Assembly (NCBI RefSeq): GCF_017357525.1
Contig: NZ_CP036172.1
Span: 2,682,417 to 2,746,416 of the forward strand
Reading direction: 5' to 3'
Source: Methanofollis aquaemaris
GTDB lineage: Archaea; Halobacteriota; Methanomicrobia; Methanomicrobiales; Methanofollaceae
Length of the DNA: 64,000 nucleotides
Position numbers and translations under genes: made by a program. Shown in pieces: positions 45,509 through 54,054 of this stretch. The notes below the pieces were generated by a model, which was given only the letters and a program-made list of their open reading frames with translations, did not search any database and was not told the DNA's origin. Each line of letters starts with the position of its first letter. The first letter of the stretch is position 1.

Positions 45509-46720
45509 TTGAAACAGAAAGGATCTGAGATCAGCATCCTGATCATACTGTTGCTGATCGGGGTGGTGGGCATCCCGGGCGTCACGGTGCCGGGGTTGGC
45601 TGATCGTGATTCTCCTCCTGGAGAGACAGCGCCTGCTACAACGCCTCCCTCTTCACCTTTGATGACGAGATACAACTCTGAAGAATTTACTGTCATAAAT
45701 ATTGCCGACGGCGCGTTAGAGACCGGACTGGATCCTGCGACGCTTGAAAAGGAGAGCAGAGCACTCCTGGAGATCTTCACAGAGAGATTCGGGGAGAGCG
45801 TTGCGCCCAGGTACCTGGGTCTTGCGGGAGTCACGCTGCCTGAGGACACAAAGATTGGGGCGTATCTCTTCAGGGTGCTCCCGACCGGCGAGACCTTACA
45901 GTACATCGGGCTCTGCGGGAGAGGATGTCAGGACTATTCAGGAGTTATCGCACGTGCAGAAGAGTGGAAAGAGACTCTCTTGATCCCGCGGACGGACGGC
46001 ACCCTGACGATGGGATCCAATCCACAGCCCATCGCCACTGTCACCATGGATTGTGAGTATATCGGCAGGGAATATGGGGGAGACTACGGGTATGCCGGGA
46101 TCACGAGCATTCTCTCCTGGGACTGCGAGGAAAATGACCGGGTCAACGACTATTTTTTCGTCAGGACAATGGTCGTTGTCGATGCCGGCATGAATCGTGT
46201 TGAGGGGAGTGTTTTCCATAACAATATCTTTGAGATCTCGCACGACTGGATGCATCATGACTCTCCCGGATTTGAACCCCTGCCCTATGTCTGTCTCAGT
46301 GATTACTCTCCTGGACAGAATCCGGGGCCTGCTGAGGTGGAGATCTCTCTTATGCCACGGGCAATTGGAAGTCCGGGAACACCGTTGAGTTGGTGGACCT
46401 GTGCCATCCCTGATGGAGAAGTGAGGGACGACAGCCACCCTGCAGACGAACTGGCAAAGTGGGATCTGACCTTTGATTATGGTGCCGGGGACTCACAAGC
46501 CGACTTCACTTTTGATCCGGGTTCTGCCGCGACATGCAGTCAGTCTCCGGCCCGTGACGGAGGGACGTACTCGGTCTGCCGCGTCGAGATGGACTGTCAT
46601 CGAGGCTGGTTCTACGACGGTTTTTTCTTCTTCGACGAGACCGGGCCTGAGAATGCCGGTCCGCTGGGGTATACTTTCTTTAGTTGGTGGGAGGAAGGAC
46701 TGGAGGATCTGAGGGATTAG
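45509..46720 (+). CDS. Secreted protein of unknown function, paralogue B
   Basis: The 403-residue product starts at TTG 45509, which matches the paralogue start (KQK, then a hydrophobic ISILIILLLIGVVGIPG helix). Shared blocks with paralogue A include ESRALLE-FT-FGE, GAYLFRVLPTGETLQYIGLC, the IFEISHDWMHH block, SDYSPGQNPG, and CRVEMDCHRGWFYDG. The second copy is G+C-richer than the first, so they have diverged or come from different sources. Likely function outside the cell, perhaps adhesion or a secreted enzyme, but no family is recognised. Confidence 0.75.
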   Translation: MKQKGSEISILIILLLIGVVGIPGVTVPGLADRDSPPGETAPATTPPSSPLMTRYNSEEFTVINIADGALETGLDPATLEKESRALLEIFTERFGESVAPRYLGLAGVTLPEDTKIGAYLFRVLPTGETLQYIGLCGRGCQDYSGVIARAEEWKETLLIPRTDGTLTMGSNPQPIATVTMDCEYIGREYGGDYGYAGITSILSWDCEENDRVNDYFFVRTMVVVDAGMNRVEGSVFHNNIFEISHDWMHHDSPGFEPLPYVCLSDYSPGQNPGPAEVEISLMPRAIGSPGTPLSWWTCAIPDGEVRDDSHPADELAKWDLTFDYGAGDSQADFTFDPGSAATCSQSPARDGGTYSVCRVEMDCHRGWFYDGFFFFDETGPENAGPLGYTFFSWWEEGLEDLRD

Positions 46721-46739
46721 ATTCAGGTCTCCTGTTTTT

Positions 46740-47200
46740 CGGGCTCTGTAGAATTGAGCATTTGGCGAAAACACACCTCAAGCATGCCGGATAAAAAAAT
46801 TTTTCATAGTGATTCGGCATGAACCCCTTGGCTCAAGCATACGCGGTTGAATATTGTTCTGAGTAGCGTTTCGAGGTGTGGAGGGATCCCCCTTACGCCG
46901 GGACACCAGAGAGGATCTCGTTCAATCGCCGCCCCTCGGTTCCCTTCAACGTGGGAGGTTCCGGGAGTTTCCCCTGCGGTGAGAGATAGAACAAGGTAAA
47001 ATTTCTTATTCTTCTGGTGGGACGGCCCGTCTGATCGACGTGCCATCCTCCATGCTCGCACCGGGGGCGCTACCCCCGGACCCCCGGGATGAAGATAGGG
47101 GTGGGAAGGCAGAGGTGAGATCATGAAGAGGATGGTATCGTTCCCTATGTTCTCTTCACGCGAGGATAGAGAGATCTCTCGTTCAAGTGTATCGTTTGGG
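46740..47200 (+). repeat. Dispersed repeat: two reverse ends in tandem plus core
   Basis: GGCTCTGTAGAATTGAGCAT starts right after the terminator of paralogue B; a second end follows at 46810-46865 (GGCATGAACCCCTTGGCTCA, GCATACGCGGTTGAATATTG). The core continues through GGGACACCAGAGAGGATCTC, GGGGGCGCTACCCCCGGACC and a tail at 47123-47185 like 38549-38620. No gene is seen. Confidence 0.65.
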
Positions 47201-47284
47201 GGACCTTTTGTTCTTTCTTCTGGAGTGACCATGAGGGGCTGCTCACACCCTTGCCCCTCCGTGATGGATCGCCAGAGGACGGGA

Positions 47285-47500
47285 ACCCCCTCTGAACGAT
47301 TCCCCGCCCGCCTTCCCACCCTATCGCAATCACGGGGGTCCTGGGGCAGAGCCCCCGGCGCTTATGGTGTGGGAAGGCACGTCGATCAGAAGGGTCGCCC
47401 CGCCAGAAGAACGAGAAATGTTACCCTGCTCTCTCTCGCCGGGGGGAGAACCCCCCGGACCCCTCCACGACGATGATGGCCGAGAGGCGGCGAAGTGCTC
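47285..47500 (+). repeat. Dispersed G+C-rich repeat core
   Basis: CCGCCCGCCTTCCCACCCTA, then GGGGGTCCTGGGGCAGAGCC and GGCACGTCGATCAGAAGGGT match 18861-18960. The stretch 47500-47762 after it shows nothing beyond the A-run terminator (47752-47760) of the leftward gene. Confidence 0.6.
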
Positions 47501-47762
47501 GGTTCCCGTCACCCTCAAGGACGGGAGAAGAGGAATTGAGGGTTTCAACAGAGCCTCAAAATCGTTTTTTCAGTTCTTCAAATTTGATTGTCGCCTCTTC
47601 ACGCCGCTCCACCGCCACAGCCAGATCGTGAAGATCCTCCTGCAAATGCTCGTATTCATGGAAGGGAAGGATGACTACAACTCCATGCAAGAGGGGAGGG
47701 ATCTGCATCAGAGAGGCATGGCTGGAGAGCCACGGCTCACGGTGAAGAGCCAAAAAAAAAGT

Positions 47763-48017
47763 TCAGTCCTCGCCGATGAACTCGCGAACCATCGCGCGAA
47801 GATCCTTTTCGGCCTCGACGAGCACTTCCTTTTTCCCGCGGAAGGCGAGGAGGTAACGGGTGTCCCCTTCCATATTGGCGAAATTGAGTTGTTCTGCCCG
47901 GTCGACCAGGTCGACGTCGTACTTTTCGATGATTGCCCTGATCGCCGACCTGGGAACGCCCGGGGGGATCAGGAGGTCAAAGAGTTCTTCTTCCTCTGCC
48001 ATTTCGTTCAGCCTCAT
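47763..48017 (-). CDS. Small conserved-looking protein coupled to methanogenesis marker 14
   Basis: The 84-residue acidic protein starts at ATG 48017, whose ATGA overlaps the stop of the marker 14 gene; a second start (MAEEEELF) lies five codons in. Predicted as alpha/beta (LIPPGVPRSAIRAIIEKYDV, TRYLLAFRGKKEVLVEAEKD). I do not recognise the family. Strict coupling suggests a partner of the marker 14 protein. An A-run after the stop ends the transcript. Confidence 0.7.
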   Translation of the reverse strand: MRLNEMAEEEELFDLLIPPGVPRSAIRAIIEKYDVDLVDRAEQLNFANMEGDTRYLLAFRGKKEVLVEAEKDLRAMVREFIGED

Positions 48018-49516
48018 TTTCCGATCTTGATCCGCTCGGCCATGATGCACCGTCCGCCGCGGACGCCGCCGAGCGGGTTCTTCGGTTTGCCGAGAGAGTT
48101 CATGCACCGTCCCATCAGGGCGGCGCCCCTCGCAAGTCCGTCGTCCACAAAGACCAGGTGGTCCTGTGGGTCTTTGTACAATCCGCGCTCCGCGATCCCG
48201 TCCAGGATGTACTGCGGTTTCTTCCCTGAAATCGCCGCCCGGCCGGTGAAGCCGATGGACGAGTTCTCGGGGACCATCTCGTGTTCGACGGCGACGTCGA
48301 TGAGCCGGAGGGCCATCTCAGAGCAGACGTGGTCGATCACATCGGTGAGCAGACCTTTACCGTACTTCTCATAGATCTCTGCGCCGATGGTATTGAGTGC
48401 TCCGGTCTCGCTCCCGTTCTCCCCGACGTCGCAGCCGATGAGAACCACCCCTGAATCATGGGCGATCCTGGAGTTGACCGGCACCCGGCCGAAGCGTTCG
48501 CGGTCGGGCGGGACGCGCCTGATGTCGATGTGCCGGTGGACCTGCCCGACATAGTCCTCGACGATCCCGGCGCTCCGCCCGATCCTGGAGACGCCTTCGA
48601 GGGCGCTCTTGTCCCCGAACATGTCCAGCGCCGTTCCGGTCCGTCCCTCGACCTGGCCGGTGCCCCTGACGATGGAGTCGGGGATGGAACCTGCAAGCCC
48701 GCAGAAGTTCCCGATGGTCTTTGCGAAGGGGTCGGAACTGCCCGGTGCGACGTCGGAGGTGATCCGCCCGTCGAGCGTGGTCCCGAAGTCGATGGAGATG
48801 CAGGGGTTGCGGAAGTCGACCGGGGTGTTCTTCGCCCCCTCCTTGATCCCGGCCATCGCGAGTTCGCCCTCCATCTCGTTGGCGACCATCTCGACGCCAG
48901 AACTTCCGACCGGCGGGACGACGCCGGCGACTGCCCCGACAAAGACGACCTTGTCGGCGAAACTGTGCTGCTGGAGCTTTTTCGGGAGGTTCTCCTTGGA
49001 CATGGGGGGCGTCATCTTCCTGGGCGGGACACCGGCCGCGAGGCACCCGTTGGCCAGGGCGATCACGAACTCGCCGACCTGGTCGGGGGAGTCCATCGCC
49101 GCCACCACGCCGGTGCTCCTCACCACAAAGTCGAGGTCGTCGGCGATCGAGAGTCCGGCCTCTTTGTGACACTCGATAAGGGTGTCGCGGACCAGGTCGG
49201 TGACCGACTCTCTCGTGATCTCGGTCCCGTCCAGGGTCGCCCCGAAGACCTCTTCGCCGGGTTTGGGTGGTCGGACGTCCCGGCTCATCTTTACGGTCTT
49301 GTTGATGGCATAGGCGTGGCCGGTCTCCAGGTTGGTGCCGGTGAGGATGCACTTGGTGGTGGTGTTGCCCATCTCCACTGAGGCGACGATGAAGTAAGGC
49401 TTGACCTTGTATTCAGGCATGGTCATCCCGGCACCGTGGGCGACCGAGGGGGGCGGTACGCTCTCCACGATATATGGCTTCGGTTTAAAGAAGCGGTCAA
49501 AAAAATGGGGGCACAT
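48014..49516 (-). CDS. Methanogenesis marker protein 14
   Basis: The 500-residue protein belongs to the ASKHA-type family known as methanogenesis marker 14, found in all methanogens. Actin-like ATPase features are VASVEMGNTTTKCILTG near residue 40, ISIDFGTTLDGRIT in the middle and a late GxG region (FTGRAAISGKK). Related proteins reactivate corrinoid or other cofactor enzymes, so a role in activation of a methanogenesis enzyme is inferred. ATG 49516 has GGAGAG upstream. The TATA box lies in the end of the upstream regulator gene. Confidence 0.9.
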   Translation of the reverse strand: MCPHFFDRFFKPKPYIVESVPPPSVAHGAGMTMPEYKVKPYFIVASVEMGNTTTKCILTGTNLETGHAYAINKTVKMSRDVRPPKPGEEVFGATLDGTEITRESVTDLVRDTLIECHKEAGLSIADDLDFVVRSTGVVAAMDSPDQVGEFVIALANGCLAAGVPPRKMTPPMSKENLPKKLQQHSFADKVVFVGAVAGVVPPVGSSGVEMVANEMEGELAMAGIKEGAKNTPVDFRNPCISIDFGTTLDGRITSDVAPGSSDPFAKTIGNFCGLAGSIPDSIVRGTGQVEGRTGTALDMFGDKSALEGVSRIGRSAGIVEDYVGQVHRHIDIRRVPPDRERFGRVPVNSRIAHDSGVVLIGCDVGENGSETGALNTIGAEIYEKYGKGLLTDVIDHVCSEMALRLIDVAVEHEMVPENSSIGFTGRAAISGKKPQYILDGIAERGLYKDPQDHLVFVDDGLARGAALMGRCMNSLGKPKNPLGGVRGGRCIMAERIKIGK

Positions 49517-49540
49517 ATACCATTCTCTCCTTCTGTAGAC

Positions 49541-49550
49541 TTTATATTTT
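49541..49550 (-). promoter_or_regulatory. TATA box of the marker 14 gene
   Basis: AAAATATAAA on the minus strand overlaps the stop codon of the ArsR-type gene and is about 25-34 bases from the marker 14 start, giving a short leader with GGAGAG. Confidence 0.45.
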
Positions 49551-50321
49551 TCTATCCTGACCAAATGGGTTCTTCTTCGCCGGCGCCAGCGCGGTGCAGA
49601 TTCGAGCGATCCCCTGGAGGCAGAGATACCCGGTCCCGGTGAGGTGGTATTCGCCCCGGTTCCGGCGTTGCACGATGAGCCCCGCCTCTTCGAGCCGCGA
49701 GAGGTGGAAGAGGAGGTTGCCGCCGCGCAGGCCGGTAAGCCTGGAGAGGTCGGAGAAGGAGAGCGAACCGTCGGCGAGGGCCTTGAGGACGGTGAGTCTC
49801 GGGACACTGGCGGCCGGTTCGAGGAAATCTCTCACGGCCTCCTCCACCGGGATCTCGGCGATCTCAGCGCGATTGGGCTCGTCTCTGAGGCCGAGTCCTT
49901 CGGCGATCTCGGTCTGCTTTTCGAGGAGCAGGAGCGTGGCGTCAAAGCAGGCGTCGCACGCCGACGAGGGGGCTTTCTCCCTGAGGGTCTGGAGGCGTTC
50001 TTTCTGTGCGGCGATCTCGTCGGGGGTGACCGTGCCGTCTCCCACCTTGAGAGCGCTCTCCCGGATGATCCTATAGAAGACCTCGGCGCACTGCTCCCGC
50101 CTGGCACAGCCTTGATCAAGGTGCTGTTCAAGCCCGGTCTGCACATTTTCCAGGTGGGCGCCGATGGCCACCCGCCCGTACTCTTTCCGCAGTCCGGTCA
50201 TGAGGTCGCCGAGATAGCCACAGTCACGTACCTCGGTGAGGTGTCGCATTTCTCTCCTGATGGCCCGCAGTTCGTCTCTGATCTCCTGCCCGCAGGTGCA
50301 TTCTTCTGGAGCAGATGTCAT
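49542..50321 (-). CDS. ArsR-type winged-helix regulator with Cys-rich N-terminal domain
   Basis: The 259-residue protein has a C-terminal winged helix (LTVLKALADGSLSFSDLSRL, then GNLLFHLSRLEEAGLIVQRR and the wing EYHLTGTGYL). The first 130 residues are helical with cysteines at about 8, 10, 34, 72, 78, 121 and 124 (CTCGQEI, CARREQC, CDAC), likely a metal or redox sensor. It is divergent from the FMN split-barrel gene across a 16 bp palindrome, and probably controls that gene and itself. Confidence 0.8.
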   Translation of the reverse strand: MTSAPEECTCGQEIRDELRAIRREMRHLTEVRDCGYLGDLMTGLRKEYGRVAIGAHLENVQTGLEQHLDQGCARREQCAEVFYRIIRESALKVGDGTVTPDEIAAQKERLQTLREKAPSSACDACFDATLLLLEKQTEIAEGLGLRDEPNRAEIAEIPVEEAVRDFLEPAASVPRLTVLKALADGSLSFSDLSRLTGLRGGNLLFHLSRLEEAGLIVQRRNRGEYHLTGTGYLCLQGIARICTALAPAKKNPFGQDRKI

Positions 50322-50341
50322 GAGGTATAGTTTTCTGACAC

Positions 50342-50357
50342 GCAGATATATATCTGC
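50342..50357. promoter_or_regulatory. 16 bp perfect palindrome in divergent promoter
   Basis: GCAGATATATATCTGC lies 20 bases upstream of the regulator ATG and 26 bases upstream of the rightward ATG 50384. It contains TATA sequence for both directions and is symmetrical, so a dimeric regulator bound here would exclude TBP. Confidence 0.55.
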
Positions 50358-50383
50358 TGAATTCCATAGAAAAGGTGATCACC

Positions 50384-50788
50384 ATGGTTAAACTGAATGA
50401 AGAGATGAAAGAGGCCTTCTCGAAGGTCAGAGTCTTCCCGGTGGCCACCGCTTCGAAGGACGGCGTCCCGAATGTCGTGCCGATCGGTTTTTGCATGCTC
50501 ATCGACGACGAGACGATCTGGATCGCGGACAACTTCATGAAGAAGACGCTCGCCAATGTCGAGGAGAACCCGAAGCTCTCCCTCTATCTCTGGGGCCCCG
50601 AAGTCAAGGGATGCTTCCAGATCAAGGGCGACGTGAAGGTCGTCTCCGAGGGCGAAGACTTCCAGAAGATGCGCGAGATCGTCCTCGCAAAGATGTCCAA
50701 GGCCCCGGCCAAGAACCTCCTGGTGGTCAAGGTCACCGACGTCTACACCTGCACGCCCGGCCCTGACGCCGGGGCAAAACTGCTCTGA
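50384..50788 (+). CDS. Pyridoxamine 5'-phosphate oxidase family (FMN split-barrel) protein
   Basis: The 134-residue split beta-barrel protein has VFPVATASKDGVPNVVPIG, IWIADNFMKKTLANVEENPK and the WGPEVKGCFQIKG strand. It should be a dimer binding FMN or F420 at the interface; the substrate is unknown. ATG 50384 is preceded by GGTGATC. It is controlled from the divergent palindromic promoter. A close paralogue lies 370 bases downstream at 51158. T-runs at 50803-50819 follow. Confidence 0.88.
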   Translation: MVKLNEEMKEAFSKVRVFPVATASKDGVPNVVPIGFCMLIDDETIWIADNFMKKTLANVEENPKLSLYLWGPEVKGCFQIKGDVKVVSEGEDFQKMREIVLAKMSKAPAKNLLVVKVTDVYTCTPGPDAGAKLL

Positions 50789-50802
50789 ACGGCTTTGTCG
50801 GA

Positions 50803-50819
50803 TCTTTTCTTCTTTTTTT
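50803..50819 (+). terminator. T-run terminator at a repeat boundary
   Basis: CTTTTCTTCTTTTTTT ends one base or so before the dispersed repeat end at 50820, showing how these repeats abut terminators. Confidence 0.55.
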
Positions 50820-51090
50820 GGCTCTGTAGAATTGAGCATGAATCGAGAGCACGCTTCAAGCATACGGGATGAAAATTTCCCGTTGCTTGATCACTCATTC
50901 ATATGTCAGGAGAATCGGTGTGGATCCTGTTCCATCGCCGCCCCCCGGCGCGAGAGAGCAGGTCAGCATTCTTTCTCCTGCCGGGGAGCGGCCCTCTCTC
51001 ATCACGTGCTCCCCACACTCTTCTGCTCTCACGCTTTACCTTCCTCTTTCTTTTCGTGCGCTGTTGCGCTGTGGCAGGGGTGTGCCGCCC
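50820..51090 (+). repeat. Dispersed repeat between the two FMN split-barrel genes
   Basis: GGCTCTGTAGAATTGAGCAT (50820-50839) and GCTTCAAGCATACGGGATG start a reverse-oriented end; a diverged core (TCCATCGCCGCCCCCCGGCG) follows. The gap 50789-51157 is otherwise occupied only by the promoter (TTTTTATCT, 51126-51134) of the second gene. Confidence 0.55.
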
Positions 51091-51157
51091 CGAAGAACAA
51101 GAGATCCCCCTCTTCATCCCGTGACATTTTTATCTCGTCGCAGGACTATTGGGAGGT

Positions 51158-51562
51158 ATGGCACGTCTGAACGAGAAGATGAAGGAGATCTTTGAGAAGG
51201 CCCCGGTCTATCCGCTTGCAACCGCCTCGAAGGCAGGAGAACCGAACGTCGCACCGATGAAGTCGGTCTGGCTTGTCGACGATGAGACGGTCTGGGTCGC
51301 GGACAACTTCATGAAAAAGACTCTCGCCAACCTCGAAGAGAACCCGCGGGCCGCGATCTACCTCTGGGGGCCGGAGACCGGCGGCTGTATCCAGGTGAAG
51401 GGCGACGCCAAGATTCTCACCTCCGGGCCGGAGTACGAGAAGATGCGGGCCGAGGTAAAGGCGAAGTCAGAGAAGTACCCGGCAAAGTCGCTGATCGTGA
51501 TCACGATCACCGAGGTCTACACCTGCGCCCCTGGTGCCGGGGCCGGGGACGAACTTCTTTAA
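51158..51562 (+). CDS. FMN split-barrel protein, paralogue of the 50384 gene
   Basis: The 134-residue protein is very similar to the first copy (VYPLATASKAGEPNVAPMKS, VWVADNFMKKTLANLEENPR). The cofactor-binding region is preserved. ATG 51158 directly follows GGGAGGT and lies about 25 bases after a TATA-like TTTTTATCT, so initiation is probably leaderless. TTG 51149 would add three residues. The two copies likely arose by tandem duplication and were then split by a repeat. Confidence 0.88.
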   Translation: MARLNEKMKEIFEKAPVYPLATASKAGEPNVAPMKSVWLVDDETVWVADNFMKKTLANLEENPRAAIYLWGPETGGCIQVKGDAKILTSGPEYEKMRAEVKAKSEKYPAKSLIVITITEVYTCAPGAGAGDELL

Positions 51563-51573
51563 ACTTTTTATTT

Positions 51574-51790
51574 GGCTTTGTTGAATCAAACATGAACTCC
51601 GGGCTCAAGCATACGCGATTGAACATTGTTCAAAAGATCTTTTGATCGACGTGCCTTTCCACACGCTTGCGCCGGGGGCGCTGCCCCCGGACCCCCAGAA
51701 TTGTGATCGGCCGGGAAGGCAGCGGGAGATCATGAAGATAGTGGTGTTTTCCAGAGCGTTCTCTTCACACGAGAACTATCAACATGATAG
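51574..51790 (+). repeat. Dispersed repeat: reverse end plus core
   Basis: GGCTTTGTTGAATCAAACAT then GGGCTCAAGCATACGCGATT begins right after the T-rich stretch following the gene (51561-51573). The core GGGGGCGCTGCCCCCGGACC and GATCATGAAGATAGTGGTGT follow, similar to 38549. Confidence 0.65.
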
Positions 51791-51796
51791 AGTCTC

Positions 51797-51824
51797 AAGC
51801 CCCGTCCTTCAGGGCGGGGTAGTT
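51797..51824 (+). mobile_element. Solo IS200/IS605-like right-end hairpin
   Basis: GCCCCGTCCTTCAGGGCGGG and GTAGTTGAC closely resemble the right end of the intact element at 55215-55247 (CGCCCTTCAGGGCGGGGTAGTTCAC). No tnpB reading frame precedes it, so it is a remnant or a non-autonomous end. The following stretch to the argG terminator (52232-52242) shows no gene. Confidence 0.5.
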
Positions 51825-52244
51825 GACTTGCATCATATTGGCGACCTTATGTTCTTGACATGCCACCAGGTTCATGTCTGGTCCTATAAAGCCGAAGATT
51901 CGATAGAAACTGGCCCCAGAAATCCCCCCAGAATCCTGCCCCCTTTCAAGCCCCTTTCGCAGGCGTACCGCGTGGCCATGAGGTCTGGGCACTACTTACA
52001 GCCATGCGGCGGCCCAGGGGGCCGGGAGAGACCCGATTTCATCGCCGCGTTGCATGAAAAAACGTCCCTCCTATTCGATCGGAATAGATGCCCGAAATGA
52101 CCTCGAATTAGGGGTTTTGTCCTTGAATTTGAGGGCAATATGGCCATATTTGAGGGTGGGTCGCACCTCCTTGCCCGTGCCGGCCACCGGAGTTATCACT
52201 CCAGCCGGAGTGAAAAGGCTTCAACACCGCACAAAAAAAAAAGA

Positions 52245-53432
52245 TTAGTTCTTTCTGACCTTCTGGAGGAGACGAGCCTGCATCCCGAAGTACTTCGAGA
52301 CCCCGACGGCGTCGCACTGGTCGAGAGTCTTTGAATCGAAGGAGACCAGGTCGTCGGAATACAGGGCCAGCGGCGAGGTCCGTCCCATGATGTGCACTCC
52401 ACCCTTGAAGAGCATGCAGTCGACCGTACCGGTGACACGCTCCTGGGTGGTGTCGATGAAGGCGTTGAGGGCGGCGTACAACGGCTCGTGGACCAGGCCC
52501 ATGTAGGCGAGTTCCGACCACTTGCCGTCGACGACCTGCTTGAAGCCAAGTTCCTGGCGGGTGAGCACCAGGCGCTCAAGGTCGTGGTGGGCGGCGAGGA
52601 GAACGGTGGCCGCCGGGTGCTCGTAGTTCTCCCTGGCCTTCAGGCCGAGGATCCGGTCCTCCATCATGTCGTTTCTCCCGACGCTGTGGCGGCCGGCGAT
52701 GGCGTTGAGTTCCAGGATCAGGTCTTCGCCTGCCATCTTCTTTCCGTTGAGGGAGACCGGCACACCCTGCTCAAACCCGATAGAGATGATTTCTGGCTCG
52801 GCAGGTGCATCCGCGAGTGAGGCGGTCCAGGCATAGATCTCCTCCGGCGGGTGGTAGGCCGGGTCTTCGAGTTTCCCGCCCTCGATACTCCGCGACCAGA
52901 AGTTCTCGTCGATGGACCAGGGCTTCTCCTTCTTGACCGGGACCGGGATGCCGTGCTCCTCGGCGTACTCGATCTCCCACTCCCTGGTGAGGTTCATCTC
53001 CCTGATCGGGGCGACGACCTCGTAGTCGTGCGCCCTGAAGATGAAGTCGAAGCGAAGCTGGTCGTTGCCCTTGCCGGTGCACCCGTGGGCGATGGCAACC
53101 GCGCCCTCCTTCTTTGCGACGGCCACGATCTCCTCGGCGATGAGCGGTCTGGCGAGCGCGGTGCCCATCGGGTAGCCCTCGTACGACCCATTGGCCTTGA
53201 TCGCTCTGAAGACATGCTCCCTGACGAACTGCTCCCTGGCGTCGATGGTGTAGTGGCGGTCCGCAATCTTTTCGCCCTTCTTCGTGGCTTCCTCAACCTC
53301 GTGCTGCGGCTGGCCGACGTCGACTGCGACGGTGATTACCTCATCGAAGCCATAGTGCTCCTTGAGGAGGGGGACGCAGATCGAGGTGTCGAGCCCGCCC
53401 GAGAAGGCAAGAACAACTTTTCCTTTTCCCAT
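52245..53432 (-). CDS. argG: Argininosuccinate synthase
   Basis: The 395-residue protein begins [20 protein letters not shown], the ATP-pyrophosphatase P-loop. It continues with [15 protein letters not shown] and [20 protein letters not shown], which bind citrulline and aspartate. It joins citrulline to aspartate in arginine synthesis. ATG 53432 is the family start; the frame upstream is ignored. A run of ten A (T on the coding strand) just after the stop ends transcription. The IS element sits directly upstream of its promoter region. Confidence 0.96.
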   Translation of the reverse strand: MGKGKVVLAFSGGLDTSICVPLLKEHYGFDEVITVAVDVGQPQHEVEEATKKGEKIADRHYTIDAREQFVREHVFRAIKANGSYEGYPMGTALARPLIAEEIVAVAKKEGAVAIAHGCTGKGNDQLRFDFIFRAHDYEVVAPIREMNLTREWEIEYAEEHGIPVPVKKEKPWSIDENFWSRSIEGGKLEDPAYHPPEEIYAWTASLADAPAEPEIISIGFEQGVPVSLNGKKMAGEDLILELNAIAGRHSVGRNDMMEDRILGLKARENYEHPAATVLLAAHHDLERLVLTRQELGFKQVVDGKWSELAYMGLVHEPLYAALNAFIDTTQERVTGTVDCMLFKGGVHIMGRTSPLALYSDDLVSFDSKTLDQCDAVGVSKYFGMQARLLQKVRKN

Positions 53433-53646
53433 GTCTGATGCTCCAGTGTGCTCTTCGGGTCCTGGCGCTTTCTGCAGCGATATGCAGATACCCACTATTC
53501 ATTGGTGCTCTCAGACTTTTAACTTGCGGGGATGACGGGGGTGGAGCGGGAAGTCCCCGGTCTTCAGGCCGGGGATGAAAGCAGAACCACCCTTCTTCCC
53601 TACGACAGATATATCATATTGGGTATAATATTATGATTCACCCAAT

Positions 53647-54054
53647 ATGAGGTCTAAACTTGATAGGTCGGCGCATTCGGTCTTTGCCCTATACTATCAT
53701 CTGGTGATAGTAGTGAAGTATCGCCGGAAAGCGTTGTATTCTGACGACATTCGAGAACGTCTGAAAGATATTGTGTGGAACCTATCTGATGAATTGGGTA
53801 TCGAGGTTGTTGCTCACGAACCCGCCGAAGATCACTATCATCTTGTCTTCAAAGCGACTCCGAAAACCAACCTTGTCAACGTTGTCAATGTGATCAAGGG
53901 AGTATCGGCACGGAGACTGCGGCAGGAGTTTCCTGCAACAAAGAATTTGCTATGGGGACAATCCTTCTGGTCTCCATCGTATTTTCTTGTAACATCTGGA
54001 CAGGTGAGCCTTGACACCCTGAAAGATTACGTCGATTCTCAATTGGAGAAGTGA
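53647..54054 (+). CDS. tnpA: IS200/IS605 TnpA, Y1 HUH transposase
   Basis: The 135-residue protein has YYHLVIVVKYRRKAL at the N-terminus, the metal-binding HUH motif (AEDHYHLVFKA), and the C-terminal SPSYFLVTSGQVSLDTLKDY helix whose last Tyr is the nucleophile. It cuts and joins single-stranded ends of the element. Length is normal, so it is probably active. TATA-like AGATATATC (about 53604-53612) lies upstream. tnpB begins on the next base after its stop. Confidence 0.93.
   Translation: MRSKLDRSAHSVFALYYHLVIVVKYRRKALYSDDIRERLKDIVWNLSDELGIEVVAHEPAEDHYHLVFKATPKTNLVNVVNVIKGVSARRLRQEFPATKNLLWGQSFWSPSYFLVTSGQVSLDTLKDYVDSQLEK

Noticed and set aside
47364..48374. 336-codon frame across repeats and the start of the marker 14 operon
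   Set aside because: It runs through repeat core, an A-run terminator and antisense of two real genes, and has no ribosome binding site.
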